DNA of 64,000 nt from positions 124,001-188,000 of the forward strand of contig VEFU01000001.1 of the NCBI GenBank assembly GCA_007679095.1, written 5' to 3'. Of this stretch, positions 57,812 through 64,000 are shown piece after piece (position 1 is the stretch's first letter; each line of letters starts with the position of its first letter). The DNA is from Paenibacillus bovis (GTDB lineage: Bacteria; Bacillota; Bacilli; Bacillales; Bacillaceae_C). The position numbers were made by a program, and so were the translations under genes. The notes beneath the pieces are model-generated. The model worked only from the letters and a program-made list of their open reading frames with translations. It had not been told where the DNA came from and did no database searches.

Positions 57812-59332
57812 ATGAGAAAAGTTTCAAACGTTTTTTGGATATCAGCAGCTATTTTATTAGTAGCAGTTATTCTTGGTGTAGCGACACCAAGTAACTTTGA
57901 AGCAGCTACTGCAAATATTCAATCATTTATAACTTCTAGTTTTGGTTGGTATTATTTAATTTTAGTTACGGTAATCGTCATCTTTTGCTTGTTACTGATC
58001 TTTAGTCCAATAGGTGCTATTAGATTAGGGAAACCTGGTGAAAAACCGGAATACACCAAAACCACTTGGTTTGCTATGTTATTTAGCGCAGGTATGGGAA
58101 TCGGACTCGTGTTCTGGGGGGCAGCAGAGCCACTTTCACATTTTGCCAGTAACCCTCCGCTTGCAGAGCCAGGTTCAGATGATGCCATAAAAGAATCAAT
58201 GAGGTACACTTTTTTTCACTGGGGGATACATGCATGGGCAATCTATGGGGTAGTTGCGTTAAGCCTAGCCTACTTTAACTATAGAAAAGATAAGCCAGGA
58301 TTAATAAGTGCAACTCTAGGCCCTTTATTAGGTAAATATTCAGAAGGAAAAGTAGCAACTATAATCGATATTGTTGCTGTAACTGCTACAGTTATCGGGG
58401 TAGCTACGACTTTAGGTTTTGGTGCAGCGCAAATTAATGGTGGACTTTCCTTCTTATTCAACATACCTAACAACTTTACAGTACAATTAATTATCATAGT
58501 AATTGTAACGATATTGTTCATCATGTCAGCTTGGTCTGGATTAAGTAAAGGAATTAAATATTTAAGTAATACGAATTTAATTCTTGCTGTAATACTCTTA
58601 GTGCTTATCTTTATCGTCGGCCCTGGGTTATTTATTTTAAATCTTTTTACTGATACATTAGGTAAGTACGTCCAAAACATTATTCAAATGAGCTTCCGAA
58701 TTGCTCCACTTAACACGGATCATCGAGAATGGATAAATAACTGGACTATCTTTTATTGGGCTTGGTGGATTTCATGGTCACCATTTGTCGGTATTTTCAT
58801 CGCACGGGTATCAAGGGGTAGAACAATTCGTGAATTCCTGATTGGTGTTATACTCTTACCTACTTTTGTTAGCTTTCTTTGGTTTGCAGTATTTGGAACG
58901 ACAGCAATAGATGTGCAACAGGCAGGAAATGTCGATTTAACACAGTTTGTAACAGAAGAAGTATTGTTCGCTATATTTAACCAGCTCCCAATATCAAGTA
59001 TATTATCTTTTATTGCAGTTTTACTTGTAGTGATATTTTTTATCACTTCAGCGGATTCAGCTACATTTGTTTTAGGAATGCAAACAACAAATGGTTCGCT
59101 TACCCCACCAAACAGAGTAAAGCTCACATGGGGAGTAATGCTTGCAGCAATGGCGGCTATTTTATTATATAGTGGCGGATTACAAGCATTACAAAATGCA
59201 TTAATAATAGCCGCTTTCCCTTTTTCATTTATCATGATTTTGATGATGATTTCCCTGTACAAAGCTCTAATAAAAGAAAAAAAAGAATTAGGACTCGGAC
59301 CTCGCCTGAAAACAAAAAAAGGGAATAAATAA
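57812..59332 (+). CDS. glycine betaine transporter, BCCT family
   Basis: Sodium-coupled symporter for osmoprotectants, about 506 residues and twelve helices. The BCCT motif [17 protein letters not shown] near 95-111 and the tryptophan-rich signature [23 protein letters not shown] near 310-333 are present. Like OpuD of B. subtilis and BetL of Listeria. AAAGGAG precedes the ATG. Its C-terminal tail is short and charged. Confidence 0.92.
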   Translation: MRKVSNVFWISAAILLVAVILGVATPSNFEAATANIQSFITSSFGWYYLILVTVIVIFCLLLIFSPIGAIRLGKPGEKPEYTKTTWFAMLFSAGMGIGLVFWGAAEPLSHFASNPPLAEPGSDDAIKESMRYTFFHWGIHAWAIYGVVALSLAYFNYRKDKPGLISATLGPLLGKYSEGKVATIIDIVAVTATVIGVATTLGFGAAQINGGLSFLFNIPNNFTVQLIIIVIVTILFIMSAWSGLSKGIKYLSNTNLILAVILLVLIFIVGPGLFILNLFTDTLGKYVQNIIQMSFRIAPLNTDHREWINNWTIFYWAWWISWSPFVGIFIARVSRGRTIREFLIGVILLPTFVSFLWFAVFGTTAIDVQQAGNVDLTQFVTEEVLFAIFNQLPISSILSFIAVLLVVIFFITSADSATFVLGMQTTNGSLTPPNRVKLTWGVMLAAMAAILLYSGGLQALQNALIIAAFPFSFIMILMMISLYKALIKEKKELGLGPRLKTKKGNK

Positions 59333-59371
59333 ATATTGATATTGAGACAAAATAGTGTAGATGGATTACAG

Positions 59372-59415
59372 CCAAACTATTGCTTGAATAACATTCAAGA
59401 TAGTTTGGTTTTTTC
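59372..59415 (+). terminator. terminator after the BCCT gene
   Basis: CCAAACTATtgCTTGAA and TTCAAGaTAGTTTGG form the stem, followed by TTTTTTC. The stem closely resembles the hairpin in the elements at 32281 and 62873. Confidence 0.88.
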
Positions 59416-59639
59416 TTGTTACCTTTTAACAAAAATTGCTGAGTATTATTGAGGTTGATTGCTAGTATTCAGATCATAACAGGAATTACCATACTAGGAC
59501 GCGAGTTCAAGCAAGCTTTCTAAAACTTTTACCACATTTCGCGAAATTATTTTTCGGAAGTTATATCTTGTAAGAATATAATTTCTCCATTTTCTTTTTT
59601 CGACATTTTACTAATAATTCTATTCTTATTTCTTTTCTG

Positions 59640-59668
59640 TTAATTTTACTTAAAATTTCTGTTACAAT
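59640..59668 (+). promoter_or_regulatory. weak promoter of the histidine kinase
   Basis: TTAATT (59640-59645) and TACAAT (59663-59668), 17 bp apart, about 33 bp before the start. The stretch from 59416 to here shows no gene and no other structure. Confidence 0.4.
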
Positions 59669-59701
59669 TAAAACATCATAGTCTAAAAAGGGGAGTCTTC
59701 G

Positions 59702-61534
59702 GTGGGGCAAATAAATGTAGAAAATCCCTTCATATTCGAAGCATTACAATGGTTTTCTAAAAAAACAAAAGATATCTTTTTACTTTTAGATAAAAAAGGG
59801 ATAATAAAATACGCAAATTCAGCTTTTGAAACATGTATTCAAATACCTAATTCGGTTATAGAAAATTCACTTCTATTCGATTTTATTCATCCTGATGATG
59901 TAAAAAACACTGTCGAAAAACTATTGTTTTTGTATCCAAATCAACAATTCATCCCCTTCACAAGTCGATTAAAACAAAAAAACGGGACATATAGTTCAGT
60001 ACTTTGGACTACTTGTGAGTATACAGAAGAAGGTTCAATTAAGCTTATTTGTCAACCTTTAAAAGATATAATAGATAGTAGAGATAGCATATCGATAGGA
60101 TGGCGAAGCACGTTTTTTGACTTAACAGATACGGCGGCTGATATTGTCGATGTGGATGGAAAAGTAATCTTAGTTAATCGAGCATTTGAAGAGTTATATG
60201 GATGGACACAAGATGAATTAACCGGTAAAAGGCTACCAATTATCCCACAACATTTAGAATTTGAATTTCAAAATGTCATGCAGCGATTACTACAAGGCGA
60301 AAAAATAATTAAGCAACAGACTGTGAGACAAAGAAGAGATGGTACCCTAATTCCCATAAATTTAATGATTACTCCTGTTTATAATGAAAACTGTGAAATA
60401 TCCGCTTTATTAGGAGTGACAGAAAATATATCTGAACTTATGGAATATAAAATGCTTGTAAAACTGCAAAACGAAACTTTAGAAGCGGAAGAGAGATTAC
60501 TCCTTGATATAACCAAAAATATTTCTGAAGTCATCTGTTTGTTTGACATAAAAAAAGATAAGTTCCTATATGTAAGTCCTTCTATAGAAAAATCTTGGGG
60601 GATTAAGCTTGAAGATATTTATGAAAATCCTCTATGTTTTGAAGATAAATTTGATACAGATGCCAGCAATAATTTGATTGAAATTTTTAGATCCACAAGC
60701 GGGATATCACAAGCACTTGAATTTAACTTAACAGATAAAGACAGTGGGCAAACTCGCTGGATAAGAGCAGAAATAACTCCGATTACAGATAAAGATGGCA
60801 CTGTAACGAGACATATAAGTATCTTTAAGGATGTTACAGAATTAAAGGAAAAAACAAATCAAATTAAACAGCTCGACCAATTAGGTGTAATCGGCCAACT
60901 AGCAGCAGGAATTGCACATGAAATAAGAAACCCTTTAACAAGTATTAAAGGGTTTGTCCAATTACTAGCCGAGGAAACGAATCATCAATTTGGTGAAATT
61001 ATTACTTCAGAAATTGAAAGAATCGAATTTATTATGAATGAATTTTTAATACTCGCCAAACCACAGAGGGAAATTGTTTTCAAAAAAGAAAATGTGAATA
61101 CGGTCGTACAAGAGGTTATTTCTTTTATGCGCCCAGAGGCGGTATTAAATAATGTGGAATTCGTCACAAAATTCAATTCGTTCCCATATGTGAATTGTGA
61201 AGCAAAGCAAATTAAACAAGTAATTATTAACTTAATAAAGAATGCGATTGAGGCAATGCCACGAGGTGGAAAACTACATATACATACTCTCTCAACTGAA
61301 GAAGGATTTGTCATGATAAAAGTACGTGATGAAGGAATTGGCATTTCCAAGGAACATCTGCAGCGACTTAGTGAACCCTTCTTTACGAATAAGGAAAAAG
61401 GTACAGGCCTTGGTTTAATGATTAGTAATAAAATTATTGAAGATCATAAAGGGTCAATTGAATTTTTTAGTGAACTAGGTAAAGGAACCACTGTTGAGAT
61501 CCGTCTTCCATTAGCTACGGATATTGGTAAATAA
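59702..61534 (+). CDS. orphan sensor histidine kinase with three PAS domains
   Basis: 610 residues, no membrane helix. PAS-like domains at about 15-115, 135-240 and 265-380, then the dimerisation/phospho-acceptor segment AAGIAHEIRNPLTSIKGFVQ with His near 405 and an ATPase domain (NLIKNAIEAMPRGG, DEGIGIS, GTGLGL). No response regulator is adjacent. This architecture is shared with KinA/KinE-type sporulation kinases, so entry to the phosphorelay is a possibility. GTG start with GGGGAG 7 nt upstream. Confidence 0.85.
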   Translation: MGQINVENPFIFEALQWFSKKTKDIFLLLDKKGIIKYANSAFETCIQIPNSVIENSLLFDFIHPDDVKNTVEKLLFLYPNQQFIPFTSRLKQKNGTYSSVLWTTCEYTEEGSIKLICQPLKDIIDSRDSISIGWRSTFFDLTDTAADIVDVDGKVILVNRAFEELYGWTQDELTGKRLPIIPQHLEFEFQNVMQRLLQGEKIIKQQTVRQRRDGTLIPINLMITPVYNENCEISALLGVTENISELMEYKMLVKLQNETLEAEERLLLDITKNISEVICLFDIKKDKFLYVSPSIEKSWGIKLEDIYENPLCFEDKFDTDASNNLIEIFRSTSGISQALEFNLTDKDSGQTRWIRAEITPITDKDGTVTRHISIFKDVTELKEKTNQIKQLDQLGVIGQLAAGIAHEIRNPLTSIKGFVQLLAEETNHQFGEIITSEIERIEFIMNEFLILAKPQREIVFKKENVNTVVQEVISFMRPEAVLNNVEFVTKFNSFPYVNCEAKQIKQVIINLIKNAIEAMPRGGKLHIHTLSTEEGFVMIKVRDEGIGISKEHLQRLSEPFFTNKEKGTGLGLMISNKIIEDHKGSIEFFSELGKGTTVEIRLPLATDIGK

Positions 61535-61614
61535 ATTCTGTGATAGTTTAACGTTAAATGACAAAAGCTATAAATGCTCAAAAGAGCAATTAATACAAAT
61601 TAGGAGCTGAAATC

Positions 61615-61752
61615 ATGAAACGAAATGTCTTACCGATAATTGCATCCATTGGAATTGGTGCAGCTGCGTACAGTTTAATGACTGGTCGAGGTGGGCAACT
61701 TGCAAATGTGATTCCTCAGCTTTCTGGTCTAAACAACATGACCAAAAAATAA
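61615..61752 (+). CDS. 45-residue protein, DUF3918-like
   Basis: Reads MKRNVLPIIASIGIGAAAYS then LMTGRGGQLANVIPQLSG and a short lysine tail. Resembles the DUF3918 (YrzQ-like) small proteins of bacilli with a single glycine/alanine-rich helix. TAGGAG lies 8 nt upstream and a terminator follows. Family call from memory. Confidence 0.65.
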   Translation: MKRNVLPIIASIGIGAAAYSLMTGRGGQLANVIPQLSGLNNMTKK

Positions 61753-61767
61753 GATATGCGAACAAAT

Positions 61768-61820
61768 AGGACTGTCCATTAAGTCATCATACATGACTTG
61801 TGAGCAGTCCTTTTCTTTTT
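61768..61820 (+). terminator. terminator of the DUF3918-like gene
   Basis: AGGACTG and CAGTCCT close an outer stem with inner AAGTCAT/ATGACTT, followed by TTTTCTTTTT. Confidence 0.85.
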
Positions 61821-61996
61821 ATCACTTTTTTCAGACATTTAATTCCGATGGCATTGTCCCCCTCCCCTATGGGTAACACACTTATGCTTTACCACATATT
61901 CCAATATCCCTTTATATTTTTTTAGTTTGTCCATCCGCATATCCCCATACCCCCCTTGTACTACTTGCATATTGTACGTAGTAAGGAGGGGAGTAT

Positions 61997-62815
61997 ATGA
62001 CAGAACGACCATTACTATGGGTGATATTAGCCTCTATCTTATTGGCACTTCCATTATTGTTCTTTGCTTTTGGAAATAATAATTCCGATACGCCAGGAGA
62101 TAATGGAAACGACAATAACAACGGTGAAGAACAAAATGATTCAGAAAATAATAATGACATTGATCCAGATAAAGCATTCTGGGGAGTAGACTCAGCAAGT
62201 CTAACGACTGAAGAATTATATGCTTGTGTTGTAGATAACTTTGGTACTCCAAAAGTGTGGGGTAGATATTTAGGGGATAAAGAAAATGTATCCTTTGGCT
62301 TAACAAGTGATGAGGCAGATTATCTCCATTCCAATGACGTAAAGATTTTACTAATATACAACCATTTCTCAGATGCTACAGGTTATGAAAATGGCATGGA
62401 ACAGGCAAGAAACGCGATTGAATTAGCCGAAGAACTAGAAGTCCCAGATGGAAAGGCTATATTTGCTGATATTGAGCCTGACTATCCAGTAGACAAAGAG
62501 TTTATTAAAGGCTGGTTTGATGGCATGAAAGATTCTGCTTATAAACCAGGTATTTATGGAGTATTTGCTGAAGAACAAGAGCTTTATCCTATCTATAGTG
62601 AAGCAGCAGAGGAAAATGAAGAGCTTAAGAACGAAACAATCATTTGGACAGCTTACCCACAAGAAGGTATCACAACAGAGGAAAATGCACCTGAATATAA
62701 CCCAGGAGCACCTGAAGGATCCTATTTACTTGGATGGCAATACGGAATAGATGCGGAAGCATGTAACATAGACACCAACCTATTCAAAGGCGAACTATTT
62801 GAGTATCTATGGTAA
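61997..62815 (+). CDS. exported DUF1906 (glycoside-hydrolase-like) protein
   Basis: 272 residues: an N-terminal membrane anchor (about 5-24), a low-complexity Asn/Asp/Glu linker (about 28-55) and a domain from FWGVDSASL onward that resembles the Rv2525c-like, glycoside-hydrolase-like DUF1906 fold, with IFADIEPDYP near 155 carrying the expected acidic residues and a final GWQYGIDA. Substrate probably a cell-wall or extracellular glycan, unknown. GGAGGGG precedes the ATG. Confidence 0.75.
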   Translation: MTERPLLWVILASILLALPLLFFAFGNNNSDTPGDNGNDNNNGEEQNDSENNNDIDPDKAFWGVDSASLTTEELYACVVDNFGTPKVWGRYLGDKENVSFGLTSDEADYLHSNDVKILLIYNHFSDATGYENGMEQARNAIELAEELEVPDGKAIFADIEPDYPVDKEFIKGWFDGMKDSAYKPGIYGVFAEEQELYPIYSEAAEENEELKNETIIWTAYPQEGITTEENAPEYNPGAPEGSYLLGWQYGIDAEACNIDTNLFKGELFEYLW

Positions 62816-62872
62816 AACTGATGGAGTTTATCTGAAACTCAAGAGATTGGTAAATGTAAATTAAAAAATATA

Positions 62873-63545
62873 AAAAGTCGAACTATTTCTTGAATTATTA
62901 TCAAGTTAGTTCGACTTTTGTTATTTAAATATATTGTGATTTTCCCGTCCAACAATAATCAATATCAAAGCGGGAACTAATGGTGTACCATGGATGCAAT
63001 CCCCCGAGCGGAGGAAATACACGTAGACTCCTACCATGAAAAAAACCTCTAATTATGGAAAAGACAACAATAAATAAAAACCTTCTAATTCGTAAAAAAA
63101 GAGCTATACATACCATGTGGCAAGGATAGTTTCAGTATAGACTGCTTAATCCATTTTCACCCTCTGTGGTGTATAGCTAGTTTTGTGATACATGGTTGAC
63201 TGCGGGAGCAAAGGCCTCATATATAACATTATTAGTAGCAGATACTGTTGATTGGAGCGGCGGGCGGCGACTCCTGCGGGACTAGCGTGCAGGTGAGACC
63301 CTGCAAGGAGCGGAGCGACTGAAGCGGCTCATCGCTCGCCCCGCGGAAAGCGTCCGCCTAGAGCGGAAATCAACTATTAAAAATTTAACACAACACCCTT
63401 TTCTTCCGTCATTCCCTAATAGCATATCTTTTCCCGATCCATTACCAAGCGCCTTTCACTTTTCTAAGCCCGCGGAAAGCGAAGTGTATTTCCGAAGCGG
63501 GATATCTACACTTACATTGTTCGGATTTACCTCCAGGGCAAATAG
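62873..63545. repeat. interrupted relative of the 32241 palindromic element
   Basis: Left part: hairpin GTCGAACTA...TAGTTCGAC (62873-62919) and CGGAGGAAATACACGTAGACTCCT (63009-63033, split in two here). Right part: CCCGCGGAAAGCGAAGTGTA (from 63469) through to CTACACTTACATTGTTCGGA and TGTCTCAGCCACTTTT, which align with the right half of the 32241 element. Between them are an insertion of about 170 bp (63034-63200) ending CCATG/CATGG with an inner pair AGCTATAC/GTATAGCT, a short original piece GCGGGAGCAAAGGCCTCAT (63202-63220), and a second element at 63247. Confidence 0.75.
63247..63374. repeat. 128-bp palindromic element nested in the previous one
   Basis: GTTGATTGGAGCGG and CCGCCTAGAGCGGAAATCAAC mark ends that pair with each other. 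The core has GACTCCTGCGGGAC and CCCGCGGAAAGCG, the motif shared by all palindromic elements in the window. Confidence 0.8.
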
Positions 63546-63562
63546 CTCTGTCTCAGCCACTT

Positions 63563-64000
63563 TTAAATTTGTAATGTCGGTTTATTATCCAGCCATTCAT
63601 TTAATGAAACAACTGTCATTTCTTTTGTACCAAGTGACTGTAAATACGCTTTGAAGGTTTCTTCCTCCGAAAAAGCGTGCAGTCTGTATTTTGCTGCCAT
63701 TAAACGAAGCTTTTTATCTTCATCACTATTACCATATGCAAGCACAGCTACCCCACTATGTTCGCTTATCCATGTATCGAAGCTATCTCCAGTTAACAAT
63801 AATCCTTTTTCTGTCATTTCTGATATCAATTTCTCGTCAACCGTAACAGAGCTTGCTTTATAAATACTATTACCTTTTTTAGACTTCTGACCATGAAATG
63901 CCTTTGAAAGAGCGTCGGTAATATTTTCTCCAATCGCAATCCCTTCACCTGTAGATTTCATTTCTGGTCCAACTTTTGAATCTAAACCACTGAGTGCAAA
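63563..64000 (-). CDS. carB: carbamoyl-phosphate synthase large subunit, C-terminal end
   Basis: The last 145 residues of a protein that begins outside the window. SKVGPEMKSTGEG at the visible start is the family motif ahead of the C-terminal MGS-like allosteric domain, which follows (about 40-145; GLLLTGDSFDTWISEHSGV, TVVSLNEWLDN). It makes carbamoyl phosphate for arginine or pyrimidine synthesis. The short, diverged last domain suggests the arginine-specific paralogue, but this is uncertain. Confidence 0.8.
   Translation of the reverse strand, partial: FALSGLDSKVGPEMKSTGEGIAIGENITDALSKAFHGQKSKKGNSIYKASSVTVDEKLISEMTEKGLLLTGDSFDTWISEHSGVAVLAYGNSDEDKKLRLMAAKYRLHAFSEEETFKAYLQSLGTKEMTVVSLNEWLDNKPTLQI

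Noticed and set aside
63001-63560. A transposase gene in the nested repeat region
   Set aside because: No open frame of useful length with transposase-like motifs; the region is palindromic repeats only.

Overview
The window looks like a chromosomal segment of a low-GC, Gram-positive, spore-forming bacillus. It is AT-rich, has strong AGGAGG-type ribosome binding sites and frequent TTG/GTG starts, and carries a Bacillus-type T-box, Fur boxes and cre-like sites. Many products resemble Bacillus subtilis proteins (BmrCD, NatAB, YclNOP, PbpC, NarGHJI, XylAB). The betaine transporter and the abundance of short GC-rich palindromic repeats suggest a salt-tolerant relative such as Oceanobacillus or Virgibacillus. 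That placement is inference from gene content, not from a search.

Layout. 1-4.5 kb: branched-chain amino acid genes (ilvE, ilvD, then a promoter and T-box in front of ilvB, which runs off the left edge). 4.7-9.1 kb: a polyamine ABC transporter (potABCD) behind an XRE-cupin regulator. 9.3-10.2 kb: a NERD-domain protein. 10.2-10.8 kb: an array of exact 52-bp repeats. 10.9-15 kb: heterodimeric multidrug exporter bmrCD behind a short leader peptide and an intrinsic terminator, an attenuation arrangement. 15.1-16.6 kb: POT peptide transporter. 16.6-20.3 kb: a NatAB-type ABC exporter with a divergent LytTR two-component pair; both natA and the kinase gene are frameshifted. 20.5-21.7 kb: a two-part ThrE-type exporter. 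21.7-23.9 kb: ECF sigma factor and anti-sigma factor with an autoregulatory-looking promoter. 24.3-30.2 kb: single genes (CPBP protease, FrnE-like oxidoreductase, pheA, ppaC, lipoprotein, methyltransferase and small membrane proteins). 30.2-32.2 kb: pbpC. 32.7-37.4 kb: NAD synthesis (nadBCA) divergent from nadS. 37.5-46.1 kb: respiratory nitrate reduction (a NarK transporter fused to a PAS domain, narGHJI, and a hemerythrin-like protein). 46.2-49 kb: Fur-controlled siderophore permease and ATPase genes. 50-53.3 kb: glpD-glpK with a leader terminator. 53.3-57.5 kb: xylA-xylR-xylB with operator and cre. 57.8-59.3 kb: betaine transporter with possible sigma-A and sigma-B promoters. 59.7-61.5 kb: orphan PAS histidine kinase. 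61.6-62.8 kb: a small DUF3918-like protein and a DUF1906-type protein. 63.6-64 kb: the C-terminal end of carB.

The most notable non-coding content is repetitive. Three copies of a ~187-bp palindromic element (23946, 49822, 57531) are each bounded by a perfect 9-bp direct repeat, which marks them as mobile MITE-like insertions; one landed on the glpK stop codon. A second, larger palindromic element (32241) has a relative at 62873 that is interrupted by other repeats. The 52-bp array lies between the NERD gene and bmrD. No tRNA, rRNA, CRISPR array, prophage or intact transposase gene was seen.
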